From contig NZ_LS991952.1 in assembly GCF_900476085.1 (NCBI RefSeq), positions 124,001 to 188,000 of the forward strand: a DNA stretch of 64,000 nt. The letters are read 5' to 3'. Within the stretch, counting starts at the first letter, position 1, and each line of letters opens with the position of its first letter. This stretch comes from Mycoplasmoides gallisepticum. GTDB taxonomy: Bacteria > Bacillota_I > Bacilli_A > Mycoplasmatales > Mycoplasmoidaceae. The notes below the pieces were generated by a model, which saw only the letters and a list, made by a program, of their open reading frames with translations, ran no database searches and was not told where the DNA came from. The position numbers and the translations under genes are program-made. Shown piece by piece: positions 34,513 through 45,425 of this stretch.

Positions 34513-35434
34513 CCAAGCTAAAAAGTTTATTGACCAAGCGATTGATTGTATCTTAGTTGGTTATGAAAATTTTGCTTTACGGTGCACTAAAACTTTAAAT
34601 CACGAAGAACTTAAAGAGTTAGTAGATTACCGTAATACTAAGAAAGCTAACACTAAAATCTTTGTTCTTTTAAACAGTTTTATTTTTGAAAACCAGTTAG
34701 ATGATCTAACCCAAAAATTAGTTGAATTAGATCAACTAAAAGTTGATAAGGTCTATTTTCAAGATTATGCGATTGTTCAAATCATTCGTGAAAACAAACT
34801 AAATCTAGCAGTAGCTTATCATTCAGAAACGATGGTAACTTCTTATGGTCAATTTGATTTTTTTAGAGAAAATAAGATCAACCATTTAGTTATTGCTAGA
34901 GAACTATTTATGAATGAAATTAAGCAAATGCATGAACATAAAAAATCCCTTGAATTAGAGATGCAAATCCAAGGATATGCATTCTTCATGCATTCGCGGT
35001 GAAAGATGATCTCTAACTTTGAAGCTTATGCTAAGATATCAGACAAATTATCTTCTAAAAAGCAACTATGGATTAGAGAAGCACTAAGAAAATACCCTAA
35101 TGCAATCTACGAAGATGAATTTGGTACCCACATGTTTACTGGATACATCTTATGCGCAATTAAGCAACTAAAAGAATTGCATGATTATGGTTTAGATTAT
35201 GTTAGGATCGATTCGATCATGATCAAAGAAGAAGATCATGAAAAAGTTACTTTAATCTACCAAGATTTAATTAACAAATTAAATAATAAAAAAGCAGTGT
35301 CCGATCAATTAATTAATAAAAAGTATGATGAGATTGCAAAAATCAGCTCACCAATCGAGATCGCTTCAGGATTTTTTGGTGGGATGAAAGAGATTAAACA
35401 CTTAATTAAAGAAGAAGGAAAAGTTAAAAGATAA
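34481..35434 (+). CDS. trhP1: Peptidase U32-family protein, TrhP1/YrrN-like
   Basis: 317 residues with UGA as Trp. A TIM-barrel-like protein (LVGYENFALR, VFVLLNSFIFENQLDDL, AYHSETMVTSYGQFDFFRENKI) without the cysteines of the larger U32 partner, as expected for the small subunit-like YrrN. Its place between trmR and the larger U32 gene repeats the Bacillus yrrM-yrrN-yrrO order. Proposed role: prephenate-dependent hydroxylation of U34. Overlaps trmR by 32 nt. Confidence 0.75.
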
Positions 35435-36663
35435 TGAAATATGAATTACTAGCTCCTGCTGGAGATGTACAAAAAGCGATGTTTGCCATTGATTATGGTG
35501 CAGACGCTGTATTTTTAGGTGCTAAAGCTTATTCATTAAGATCAAGTGCAAGTAACTTCTTTTTTAAAGATATCAAACAAACGGTTGATTATGCTCATGA
35601 GCGTAATCGCAAAGTTTATGTTGCAGTTAATGTCGTATGTCATAACCCTTTGGTTAAGGGTTTTGCTAAATTTATTGCTAATTTAGAAGAAACTGGGGTG
35701 GATGGTTTGATCGTAGCAGATCCATTCATCATTGATTACACAAAAAAGCACCACCCAAATTTAGATCTACACCTATCAACCCAACAAAGTGTTACGAACT
35801 CTAAATCAGCTTTATTTTGAAAAAGTAATGGCTTAAGTCGAGTTGTTTTAGCTAGAGAAGTAACGATGGATGAACTATCATTACTTATGCCTAAAGTAAA
35901 AGATAAGGTTGAGATCGAATATTTCATCCACGGGGCTGTGTGTATTGCTTTTAGTGGTCGTTGTATGATGTCAAATAACTGATCGTTACGTGATGCTAAC
36001 GTTGGTGGTTGTGCACAATCTTGTCGTTGACGCTATGAACTAAAAGATGATAAACAACAACACCATTCTGATTCATTCACGATGTCGCCTAAAGATATGG
36101 CATTAATTGATGAGATCAAACAATTAATGGAATTAGGAGTAGCATCATTTAAAGTTGAAGGACGTATGAAATCAATCAATTACGTGGCAACCGTAATTCG
36201 TTCATATCGTTACGCAATGGACTATTATTTAGCTAATGGTTTTAATACAAACAAAGAAGATGAAAAAGTGATTTTAGATCAAGTTAAACAAGATCTAAAA
36301 TCAGCTGAAAACCGTCCTACCAACAAAGGGTTTGCGCATAATCAACCTGGGATTGATGCGATGCTATACCACGAAGAAGAACGCAAGATTTCACAAACGT
36401 TTGCTTTCATCGTGGATGAGATCCAAGATGATGGATATATTAAGGTTACTTGTAAGAACAACTTTAAAAAAGCCCAAGAATACATTATCTATGGTCCGAA
36501 CTTTAAGATTGATCAAGTGAAGATCACTTCTTTATTAAATAAGAATAAAGAAGTAGTTGAAGTGGCAAACGATCCAATGTCAACTTATTATTTAAAATTT
36601 GATCAGCATTATGATCTGATCAAAAATAGTATTGGTCATATTAAAAAAACCTTGGACTATTAA
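35434..36663 (+). CDS. trhP2: Peptidase U32-family tRNA hydroxylation protein TrhP2/YrrO
   Basis: 409 residues with UGA as Trp. N-terminal [22 protein letters not shown], the U32 signature [20 protein letters not shown], and 'GGCAQSCRW', giving four cysteines spaced as in [4Fe-4S]-binding U32 proteins. '[21 protein letters not shown]' and the C-terminal beta domain complete the family. It starts on the last base of the previous gene's stop. The 3' end contains the rpsT terminator on the opposite strand. Confidence 0.9.
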
Positions 36664-36676
36664 CGTTCCAAGGTTT
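36647..36676 (-). terminator. Terminator of rpsT, inside the 3' end of trhP2
   Basis: AAACCTTGGA (36647-36656) and TCCAAGGTTT (36667-36676) form a 10-bp perfect stem. On the minus strand the stem is followed by TTTT, the U-tract for rpsT. The trhP2 stop lies in the loop. Confidence 0.8.
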
Positions 36677-36929
36677 AGCGACTAGCAGCAGTTGCTGAAT
36701 TTGATCATCTAGCTGCTCTTGATTTAAGACGACGAGCTTTGTTCTTAGAGATTCTGTTGTTTTTAGCTAGCTTATCAGCTAAAGAATAAACTTGTTCAAC
36801 ATCTTTTTTATCTTTAGAAGCCTTAGTTTTCTTCAGTTGGTTCTTTAAAGATGTTTTAAACCCTTTAGTTAATAAATTTGCCTTTTGATTCTGACGATAG
36901 CTCTTTTCGTTTGCTTTTATGTTAGCCAT
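36675..36929 (-). CDS. rpsT: 30S ribosomal protein S20
   Basis: 84 residues with UGA as Trp (RLKSRAARWSNSATAASR end). MANIKANEKSYRQNQKAN and the lysine-rich helices are typical of S20, which binds 16S rRNA. It is transcribed alone on the minus strand, divergent from the gene at 37006. In M. genitalium rpsT also precedes a small membrane gene, fmt and a DUF2779 gene (from memory). Confidence 0.93.
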
Positions 36930-36965
36930 ATCGTTTGATACCTTAAAATTATATAACTTATTAAT

Positions 36966-36971
36966 TATAAT
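36966..36971 (+). promoter_or_regulatory. -10 box for the gene at 37006
   Basis: TATAAT, about 35 bp before the ATG, in the short divergent region shared with rpsT; the reverse strand carries TATAAT-like sequence for rpsT nearby. Confidence 0.5.
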
Positions 36972-37005
36972 ATATAAGTAGATAAATTATATACAACAAA
37001 AATTA

Positions 37006-37665
37006 ATGAATAGTAGTTTCCTTTTTATCGTCTTATTAGTAATTATTCCAATCGGGCTAATAAGTTACGTTATCTATAAGAGAAAAAAATCTAAAGAGCC
37101 TGGTCAGTTTTCAGGAAAAACTAAAGAAGAACGTCGTAATGAGGTGTGAAAAACCATTAAGCGTTATCTCCAAGATAACGAAATGTATGGGCGTGAAATT
37201 ATGTATTCTTTTGTTGCTAAACGACCATCTCCAAACGATGATCGTAAGTTGCACAAGCAATTTAAAGAAGAAACAAAGCAATACCTATTAGAGCACAAAC
37301 TATCTAAAAAAGATAAAAAACAATATTTAGATAATCGTAAAAAAGAGATGGCTCGTGAACGATATTGCATTTATTTCCAAACCAAAGATGCTAGGACTCA
37401 AGCTACATTTGATCCTGCAATTATTGAAGCAGAAGTATTAACATTACCAGCTAAAAGTAAGCGTGATGTTCCAGAAAGAAAAATCCAAATTAATGGGTTG
37501 CAAGATTTTCAAAAAGAATTTTCTTGAATTGAACCATTAAAGAATAAAGAAGATGCGCGATTGAAAAAAGCAGAAGATGAACGCTTAAGAAAATTAGAGA
37601 TTAAAGAGCGCAAGAAAGCTGCTAAATTAGCTAAAAAAGAAGCAAAAGCTAAAAAGAAAATTTAA
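37006..37665 (+). CDS. Single-pass membrane protein with charged cytoplasmic tail
   Basis: 219 residues with UGA as Trp. One N-terminal helix (FLFIVLLVIIPIGLISYVIY, residues 5-24), then a highly charged region with a conserved-looking middle (EMYGREIMYSFVAKRPSP, ARERYCIYFQTKDA) and a lysine/alanine-rich coiled tail from residue 180. Its place before fmt matches a conserved mollicute hypothetical protein (MG364 position, from memory). Function unknown. Confidence 0.7.
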
Positions 37666-37671
37666 AAAATA

Positions 37672-38619
37672 ATGAATAAGAAAAAAGTCATTTTTTTTGG
37701 AACAACAGAATTATCGCTAGCTTGTCTAAAAGAGCTGTTAGTCGATAATTTTTTTAATGTTGTTGCGATTATTTGTCCTCCAGATCGGGTTAATCTAAAT
37801 AATAAAAAAAATAAACTTAATGCGGTTAAACAGTATTGCTTGGATAATAAATTAACAATCTATCAACCTGAGAAGTTATCAGAATTCTACGACCAATTAG
37901 CTCAGATGGAATTTGATCTTGGGGTGTGTATTGCTTATGGGCAATTTATTCCCAAGAAAGTAATTGATCTATTCAGCGATGGCATCTTAAATGTTCATCC
38001 GTCTAAATTGCCTTTATTAAGGGGTGGAGCACCGATTCATCACGCGATTATTAATGGCTTTGAATCAACAGCGATTTCAATTATGAAGCTAGATGAGAAA
38101 ATGGATCATGGACCAGTTTATGATCAATTAGAAATAAAGATTAATCCTGAATGAAATCACGATGATTTAAATCAAGAAATTATTGCTAAATCACCGGCAT
38201 TTTTAATTAAAACCATTAAAAATATTTATGAAACTAATTTACAACCTAAAGAGCAAAACCACGAGCGTTTTACTCTAGGTTTAAACATAAAAAAAGAGCA
38301 AGAACATCTTATTCTAAATCTAGATGCAAAAAGTTTTGTTAACTGGCAAAAAGGATTATGATCAACACCTGGTGGTTATTTAGATTACGATAACCAACGA
38401 GTAAAAATTGCTGCTTGTCATCTTGTAGAAAATAATCGAGAACACAACGACGATTTAGTGGGAACGATCTATCAAATCGATTCTAGTGGTATTTATGTTT
38501 ATTTAAAGCAAGGCAGTATTGCTATTACCAAATACTTAATGCCTTCAAAAAAAGTTGTGGATATTAAACAAGCAATAAATGGTAAAATTCCTTTTAAATT
38601 AAATAGCAAGTTTAATTAG
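37672..38619 (+). CDS. fmt: Methionyl-tRNA formyltransferase
   Basis: 315 residues with UGA as Trp. 'VIFFGTTELSLACLKEL', 'LGVCIAYGQFIPKKV', the formyltransferase signature HPSKLPLLRGGAPIHHAI and 'DEKMDHGPV' are all present, followed by the C-terminal tRNA-binding domain. It formylates initiator Met-tRNA using 10-formyl-THF. Starts 6 bp after the upstream gene. Confidence 0.95.
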
Positions 38620-38624
38620 CACTT

Positions 38625-40775
38625 ATGGAAAAAAAACAGATCTTCAAGAAAACTGACTTTTTAAACACTTTTAATCGCCCTAAATCGTTGTGAAAGTTTA
38701 GTAACACTGAATTACTTGCGATTATTCAAAACGAACTAGGTTTATCTAAAGACGACTACGTAGATTTAATTGATCAATTAGAAAATGAAAACACCTCAGT
38801 GATTGATTTTGATGAAATTGATTTTATTACTGATGAATTAAATCAAGAAGAATCAAAAAACATCTACCTAAATGAAGTAAGTAAGATTAAAGTTAAAGCA
38901 AAAGAATATATTAAAAGAAGAGTTCTGTTTCAAGAAATCGACTATGCTAATTTAGAAGAAGATAATCTTAAATTTGTTGATGGTGTATTTAATGAATCTC
39001 AGATTAAATACACAGATGTTTTCGATCTACAAGAAGATAAAAAAGCATTAAGAATAATCGATTTAGCATATTATCAAAAAACACCTTTAATCACAGCAAT
39101 CGATTTACATGAAATTATCAAAAAACACGATTATAATGAAACAAAACTGCTAATCTTGGACGGGATTTACTTTAATGAAAAATCCCAATATTTTTTACAA
39201 GCAAATATTGATTGTTGTTTATTTGAAAGACATAAAAACGGAAAGATCAAAGCAACTGTTTATAGTTTAAAAAATTCAACAACCACTAAAAGAAAAGATA
39301 TCGTTGCTTTTTATTATGATTATCGAGTTTTAGCTGAATTAGGTTATGAAGTTGTTGAATGAAATGTTGTTTTAATTAAATACACATTATCTAAAAAGAA
39401 TGGGGTGGAGTTTACTACTACAAACACAGTTTGTCATAGTAAAAATAGTGCAGCTTTCCCTGAAAAACTAAAAGAACCTAATTTATTTAGCAAATCATTA
39501 ATTGAGAATAAAGCTAGTTTTAAGCGTTCTGGTTATGAAAAATTAGCTTTAGATTATCCAGAACTAAAACCTAATAATACCTCATTTGGCGATCTTTTAG
39601 ACATTTTCTTATTTAACGTAAAAGAAAGCGACAATAAGAAAACCTATAACTTTGTTGCTGAACATATGTCGATTGTTAAAAATGCTTTTGATAACGTTTT
39701 TGATGAAATGATGCAGATTAAAGAGACGAATATAGGTAAGATTGTTTTATCAAATGCTTACTTTAATCAGTTCGCTGATAATGTTCATGGAACGATCATT
39801 AAATATACTTTAGGTAAGAAAGTTTTTGAACCGTTTTTATTAAGCGGGAACGTCTATAAGGTTGCAAAGTTTTTTAATGAAAACGACCAATTAGACTTTC
39901 CTTTAGTTAATCAAAATAACGAACCATTTTCAATAACGAATTTTATGAATTACGTTTCAAACAACGCTGATACTCTAAAACCGGTTAACTATTTCAATAC
40001 TTTAAATAAAGTATATGGAACCAAACCAATTGATTATTTTGTTTTTGATGAAGCAAAAACCGCATTTAACAAATTAAAACCAAAAAAAGTTTATTTTGAC
40101 TTTGAATCAATTTGTCACCTCTTTGCTCCGATGGATGATTTGTTACCAAATATGCAAATTGTAACGCAAAATTCATATATTATTGATAATAACGATTCTA
40201 AAGAATTAGAGTGTTTTAACGATGTTATCGATCCGTGTAAACTAGATGTAAATTGGTTTGCTAAGATCATTAATGATCTTCATCAAGGTGAAGATTATAG
40301 TTATGTTGTTTATAACAAGTCGTTTGAAAAAAGCCGACTATATGAAATGGCTTATTATCTTGAAAGATATAAGCAATATCATCCTCAGCAGTTTCTTGAT
40401 CAAAAAAATCTGGATGTTGATTTCTTAAAAAAAGTTAAAGAGATTGAAAACAATCTCTTTGATTTAGCCGATTTCTTTAATTTAAGTAAAAAACTACTGG
40501 TGATCAGGTCTTTAAACGGTTTTTACTCAATTAAAAAAACCTTATTATTGACTTCTTCAGAACACCGTAAGAAAGCTAAAGCTGTTGATTATGCTACGCT
40601 TAATGTTAAAAGAGGAGATATGGCACAAAACCTAACCGCTAAACGGTTCTTAGGTTTATTATCTGATCAAGAATGAGAACAAATCGCAATCGATTTAGCA
40701 ATATACTGTGAAAACGATGTTCGTTCAATGATCGCAGTCGAATACTATATTAGAGACCTACTGAAAGCTAATTAA
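38625..40775 (+). CDS. DUF2779-domain protein (putative nuclease fold)
   Basis: 716 residues with UGA as Trp. The C-terminal half carries the DUF2779 pattern: KVYFDFESICHLFAP (acidic pair), 'YSYVVYNKSFEKSRLYEMAYYL', 'DLADFFNLSK' and 'CENDVRSMIAVEYY'. The spaced acidic residues resemble DEDD-type exonucleases, which is inference. It follows fmt by 5 bp, as in M. genitalium (MG366 position, from memory). Confidence 0.75.
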
Positions 40776-40819
40776 ATTTATTTTTTTAAGATAATAAATA
40801 ATAATAAAAGTAACTAGCT

Positions 40820-41308
40820 ATGATTTACGACAAATTAGAGAATTTTGATAAATACTTATCAGTTAATAAGTATTTCCCTAAAATTAAAGCGTTCTTAGAG
40901 CAACACAACTACGATCTATCGCATTTAAGAGTGGGGATTCATGAGATCGATGGGATGGATCTATATCTTAATGTTCTAGATTCAGTTGTTTATTTAAACA
41001 CAGAAGCTAGATATGAACTACACCATAAATATGGTGATGTTCATCTAGTATTTAACTCTGGAGAAATCTACTTTAGTCAGCACGCTGAAGATGCTAAGAA
41101 TATGAAAGTGGAAATTCCTTATAATGAAACTAAGGATGTAACTTTTTATATTTCAGATACAACTAAAGATGGTGTTTCTCACAATCGCTTAGTGCCATCA
41201 AAAAACTCTTTTGTTGTGTTCTTACCTGGGGATTTACATGCTCCAAGGGTGTCTGAACAACCTTCTAATAATATCATTAAGTACATATTTAAATTTAGAT
41301 GTTCATAA
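40820..41308 (+). CDS. YhcH/YjgK/YiaL (DUF386) cupin-fold protein
   Basis: 162 residues. 'DGMDLYLNV..', 'YELHHKYGDVHLVFNSGE', and 'FVVFLPGDLHAPRV' with the conserved His, Glu and Asp-His residues mark this small beta-barrel family, linked in other bacteria to sialic-acid or galactoside metabolism. The substrate here is not known. The next gene starts within its last 10 nt. Confidence 0.85.
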   Translation: MIYDKLENFDKYLSVNKYFPKIKAFLEQHNYDLSHLRVGIHEIDGMDLYLNVLDSVVYLNTEARYELHHKYGDVHLVFNSGEIYFSQHAEDAKNMKVEIPYNETKDVTFYISDTTKDGVSHNRLVPSKNSFVVFLPGDLHAPRVSEQPSNNIIKYIFKFRCS

Positions 41309-43311
41309 GAAAAATTTTTCGGTTAATTTCATTCTTCTTTATCGCTTTATTAGGTTTATTTAACCTAAATATTGGCTTGATTAAAGAGAATAAAATTGTC
41401 GACTATAAACAGAGTTTACATGACGAAAATTTAACAAATAATGCCGATTTTTTCTATGATGATCTAAATCAAACAGCGCAAACAAAAACGATTAAAATCT
41501 TTTTAACAGATGGTGATTACCAATCAGTTTTATCATCGTTAATGCTTACGCAATACTTTTTAAACGACGATGTAGTTGATGATAAAAACTCACCTGTGGT
41601 ATTTTTATACCAACAACAACTAGTTAATGACGTTGATTTTAGTATTAACGTTGCTAGTAATATCACGAACTGGTTCCAAAACAACTACCCCCAAAACCAA
41701 GGGTTAGTTGAAACAAATAATAGCACGATCTTTGCTAACAATACAAACATTAGCTACACTTCAGCTAATGCTTTAACGTTTTTAGATCTGATTCGGATCT
41801 ATTTTCATAATCAATATATTAATGATCCACAGTTAGTAAACAAACCTTTATTGTTTGATATCTTTATCTCACCTCAGTTACTAACAACGATCTGGGATAA
41901 CCAATCACTGATGTTATATAACTTCTTACCTTATCTTAATAAGTTTCATGTGATTGCTAACACTAACTATCTAAAAACGGTGTTTTTTAGAAACTACGCA
42001 CAACTAATCAACAACAATTTAATTAACTTTAACCCCCAACAGGTGTTAATTAATTACCAAGATGATTTCAAGAAGATCTTTGTCAATGCAAAAAGACATT
42101 TAGAAAGTAATACCAATAATAACAACGATTTTAATGATGGTTAAATAGACCAAATTAGTCTTGACACATTTAAAAGAACACCGTTATACCAACTAGTGTA
42201 CAACCAAGAAAAGTTCCTTTTCTATGATGGTGTATCTTACCAACTAAATAATACTCAAGTTAGTGACAAGCTTAGATTAAATGTGCGGTTTTATCAGAAG
42301 ATTTATGAACTCTTCTTTAATGCGAAAAGATTAATGTTAGATCCAACAAAGGTGCCTTTGTTGATCAAACAATACCTAAATATCTTTTTGGTAACTGACC
42401 AGTATAATATCTCTGATTATATATATAAGAACCGTACTGATTTTGATATCAATAAGAAAACATTTGTTTTCTTAGAACCATTAGCACCATCAAAATTAAA
42501 CCTTAATGAGCTTAACTCAAGTAATACGATTACGAATACCAAATTTGATGAGTATAAGTCGATCTTAGCGACTTTTAGAAAGATCTATCCTGATGATCGC
42601 TATAATTTTATTTATCTAACTAATGTTAATTTTGATGGGTTTAAAAACCGGTTTGATTCGTTTCAACAACTCTTAGGACTAAATGATGCAAAGATCATTT
42701 ATACCAAACCGATCTCAGGTTATTTCTTTTTTTATGAGCTGTGAAACGAATACCAAAGAAACATTACGAGTAATGTTGATTCATCAATCATCTTAGGTGG
42801 GGTTGATTATAATGATGATAATGTGCTTGAGGCTTATGATTTCTTAACTACGAACACCTCAACTAGAACTGAACAAAGTAATCTGATAGTTAGAAACATT
42901 AACAACTTCCCAGTACCTTTAACGTTTCTAATCAACGATTTTGAACCAGGTGTACTAAACCCACCAGCGCAATACTTCTTATTAAACTCATCATATGTTA
43001 CTGTTGTCCAAGGGTTGATTAATGAAACGCTTAACACTAATCAAGCTGTTAATCTCATTCGATCTAAACGATTTTTTGATGATAATAATTACACCTCTTA
43101 TGATCCGATCCAAGCTTATAATCGGATCATAAGTCAAGAAAGAAGAGAGATCTCAAATCAAGCCACCATCCCGATTATCTTAGTTGTCTTTTTTGTGCTT
43201 CTAATCGGATTGGTCGGAATTATGATGATTTTTATTATTTATAATTACAAGAAGTTGAGAAGAGCTGATCAGCTTATATTGCTAAGTTTAGAAAAGAAGA
43301 AGAGAATAACC
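41299..43311 (+). pseudogene. Large surface-facing membrane protein with an in-frame stop, running into yebC
   Basis: The frame starts at 41299 with an N-terminal membrane anchor (residues 8-28, FRLISFFFIALLGLFNLNIG), then a large hydrophilic domain, and after about 620 codons a C-terminal helix (IILVVFFVLLIGLVGIMMIF) with a basic tail. A single TAA at 42142-42144 interrupts it after 281 codons; the same frame continues open for 389 codons and then passes without a stop into yebC. Either a recent nonsense mutation or two products. No known domain. Confidence 0.65.
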
Positions 43312-44016
43312 ATGCCTAGAAAACATTTGATTGCTAACCAGATTAATAAAAAACAACAATCTAACGCCAAGCTGTGACAAAAATTAGCTAAAGAGATTAA
43401 AGCAGCTGTTAAAGTTGGTGGAACTGATCCTGAGACTAATTACCGGCTGAAAGCCGCAATTGATAAAGCATTAACTTACAACTTATCAAAAGATTCAATT
43501 AATCGTAATATTTATGGGAATAGCAATAAGGAAGATGACCAATTAATCGAAGCTGAGTATGAGATTTATGGTCCTGGTGGGTTGGGAATTATCGTTAGAA
43601 CCTTATCAGATAATCCCAACCGTGTTATCTCTTCATTAAACGGGTATATTTCTAAACTAAAGGGTTCTTTAGCTAAACCAAACAGTGTTAAGATTAACTT
43701 TCAAGAACAAGGAATTATCTTAACTGATTTAAATAACTATCACGATGAAGCATTATTAGAGTTATTAATCGATTATGAACTAATCGATATTAATTCTGAT
43801 GAAGAAGGTTATGAGATTATTACGGTCCCTAATGCTTATTATGAAGTGAAGAAGAAATTAGAAGCAGCTGGTTTTAAGATTCACCATTCTGAACTAAAAT
43901 TAATTCCGCTTTTATACGTTCAACTAACTCCCGAACAAAATGAAATGTTCGAACGGTTTAGTGCATCATGTGAAAATGATGATGACATTCAGTGAATCGT
44001 AGCCAATAATCAATAA
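43312..44016 (+). CDS. yebC: YebC/TACO1-family translation or transcription regulator
   Basis: 234 residues from the ATG at 43312, near the family's usual 240. 'LWQKLAKEIKAAVKVGGTDPETN', 'LTYNLSKDSINRNI' and 'YEIYGPGGLGIIVRTLSDNPNR' are diagnostic. Related proteins help ribosomes through proline-rich stretches or act as DNA-binding regulators. The start is chosen by family length; GAAGAGAATAACC precedes it. The upstream frame is continuous with the membrane protein, so a fused product is possible. Confidence 0.85.
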
Positions 44017-44050
44017 TATTATGGTATAATTTTAAAGGCATCAGCTATAA

Positions 44051-44125
44051 GGCCACATAGCTCAGCGGTAGAGCAACCGGCTGTTAACCGGTTGGTCACA
44101 GGTTCAAATCCTGTTGTGGCCGCCA
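44051..44125 (+). tRNA. tRNA-Asn (GTT)
   Basis: Acceptor GGCCACA/TGTGGCC, anticodon arm CCGGCTGTTAACCGG with GTT, T-loop GGTTCAAATC, encoded CCA. Confidence 0.95.
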
Positions 44126-44129
44126 TTAT

Positions 44130-44206
44130 GGCGCGTTGGTGAAGTGACTTAACACACACGCCTTTCACGCGTGCATTCACGGGTTTGAATCCCGTACGCG
44201 TCACCA
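44130..44206 (+). tRNA. tRNA-Glu (TTC)
   Basis: Acceptor GGCGCGT/ACGCGTC, anticodon arm CACGCCTTTCACGCGTG (TTC), T-arm GGGTTTGAATCCC, encoded CCA. It starts 4 bp after tRNA-Asn. Confidence 0.93.
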
Positions 44207-44329
44207 TTAATTAACAAACTTTTTAAATAACTAATAGGGTTTAAAATCCCGCTTCTTTGAATTAATGCACATAGTTCAAAGAGACAATATTTTGTTAGGA
44301 TTTTGTTAGGAAATTCTTCCTAGCATTAT

Positions 44330-44405
44330 GGAGTGTTAGCTCAGGTGGGAGAGCATATGCCTTACAAGCATAGGGTCGGGGGTTCGATCCCCTCACACTC
44401 CACCA
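44330..44405 (+). tRNA. tRNA-Val (TAC)
   Basis: Acceptor GGAGTGT/ACACTCC, anticodon arm TATGCCTTACAAGCATA (TAC), T-arm GGGGGTTCGATCCCC, encoded CCA. Confidence 0.95.
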
Positions 44406-44406
44406 C

Positions 44407-44482
44407 GCCGACTTAGCTCAATCGGCAGAGCAACTGACTTGTAATCAGTAGGTTGTAGGTTCAATTCCTATAGTCGGCACCA
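44407..44482 (+). tRNA. tRNA-Thr (TGT)
   Basis: Acceptor GCCGACT/AGTCGGC, anticodon arm ACTGACTTGTAATCAGT (TGT), encoded CCA. One base after tRNA-Val. Confidence 0.95.
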
Positions 44483-44486
44483 TAAA

Positions 44487-44562
44487 GCTTCTTTAGCTCA
44501 GACGGTAGAGCAAGTGACTCTTAATCACTGGGTCGTGGGTTCGATCCCCTCAAGGAGCACCA
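44487..44562 (+). tRNA. tRNA-Lys (CTT)
   Basis: Acceptor GCTTCTT/AAGGAGC, anticodon arm GTGACTCTTAATCAC (CTT), T-arm GTGGGTTCGATCCCC, encoded CCA. The CTT anticodon reads AAG only. Confidence 0.93.
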
Positions 44563-44566
44563 TGTT

Positions 44567-44652
44567 GCACTCGTGGCGGAACTGGCAGACGCGCTAGACT
44601 TAGGATCTAGTATCATTACGATGTGGGGGTTCAAGTCCCTTCGAGTGCACCA
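44567..44652 (+). tRNA. tRNA-Leu (TAG)
   Basis: Acceptor GCACTCG/CGAGTGC, long variable arm, anticodon arm CTAGACTTAGGATCTAG (TAG), T-arm GGGGGTTCAAGTCCC, encoded CCA. Confidence 0.94.
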
Positions 44653-44749
44653 TTAATAATAATTTTAGTATCCGCACAATTACAACTTAATTGTGTCTCT
44701 AACTTTCGATTAAAACTTTCGTAATTTTTATAAAATTATTGAAAAATAA

Positions 44750-44770
44750 GAGCCGCTTAGGCTCATTTTT
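44750..44770 (+). terminator. Terminator of the tRNA cluster
   Basis: GAGCC, loop GCTTA, GGCTC, followed by ATTTTT; about 100 bp after tRNA-Leu. Confidence 0.65.
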
Positions 44771-44802
44771 ATATTTAATAAGTTTTCTTATCTTAATCAA
44801 GA

Positions 44803-44850
44803 AAAAAAACGAAAAAGAATTCAGTTTAACTCGTCCTTTTTCGTTTTTTT
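44803..44850. terminator. Strong, symmetrical hairpin terminator
   Basis: AAAAAAACGAAAAAG pairs with CTTTTTCGTTTTTTT over 15 bp around an 18-nt loop. A-run on one side and U-run on the other allow action in both directions. Confidence 0.7.
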
Positions 44851-45063
44851 ATTATCTAAGCTTATCAATTTTGATTAGATTGAACTTTTCTTAAGTAATA
44901 CCTAACGATTTTAGGTTTTTATTCGACCTATCTTTAAGGATTATTAGCTTATATCACATAATTAAAGACAAAACGATTAAGATCAATATTTTTCATTAAG
45001 AATTAAGCTCCAGAATTTTGCTTATTCTCTCTGATAAAGTGATTTTGGCTTCAGTTAGTAATA

Positions 45064-45069
45064 TATAAT
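45064..45069 (+). promoter_or_regulatory. -10 box for the 45102/ptsG region
   Basis: TATAAT, 33 bp before the ATG at 45102. Confidence 0.5.
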
Positions 45070-45101
45070 AAATATGATACCGATAAAAATTAATCATCAT
45101 T

Positions 45102-45368
45102 ATGGACACAACTAGAATAGTATTTATTACTTTAAGCACTCTAGCGTTAGTGATTTGCTTAGTTTTTTGAGGTTCATCATTCTACATGTTTTGAAAAAGA
45201 TATAGAATTAGACGCACAACTTACGATGGCGCTTTTGGTAAAACAATAAGTGATAAAGAAATGAAATTAACATGATGGCAAAAGAATGGTGGGTATCTAC
45301 TATTTATTTCTGGATTGATGATTTTATTATTTTCTGTTGCGGGATTTGTTAGTCTAACTAATCTTTAA
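45102..45368 (+). CDS. Small two-helix membrane protein upstream of ptsG
   Basis: 88 residues with UGA as Trp: MDTTRIVFITLSTLALVICLVFW is the first helix, a charged loop (KRYRIRRTTYDG) follows, and residues 64-85 form the second. No known domain. It ends 57 bp before ptsG and has its own -10 box; it may be co-transcribed with ptsG. Confidence 0.65.
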
Positions 45369-45425
45369 TAATAAAAGAACTACGAATGATGTTTATTATA
45401 TTTAAAAACTGAAAGAAAATAAATA

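Larger units (their letters stand above)
44653..45101. other. Region between the tRNA cluster and the membrane gene at 45102
   Basis: No gene seen. It contains two hairpin terminators (44750-44770 and 44803-44850) and, at its right end, the promoter at 45064. Confidence 0.5.

Noticed and set aside
44019-44207. Minus-strand frame across tRNA-Asn and tRNA-Glu
   Set aside because: It is the reverse of two well-formed tRNA genes.
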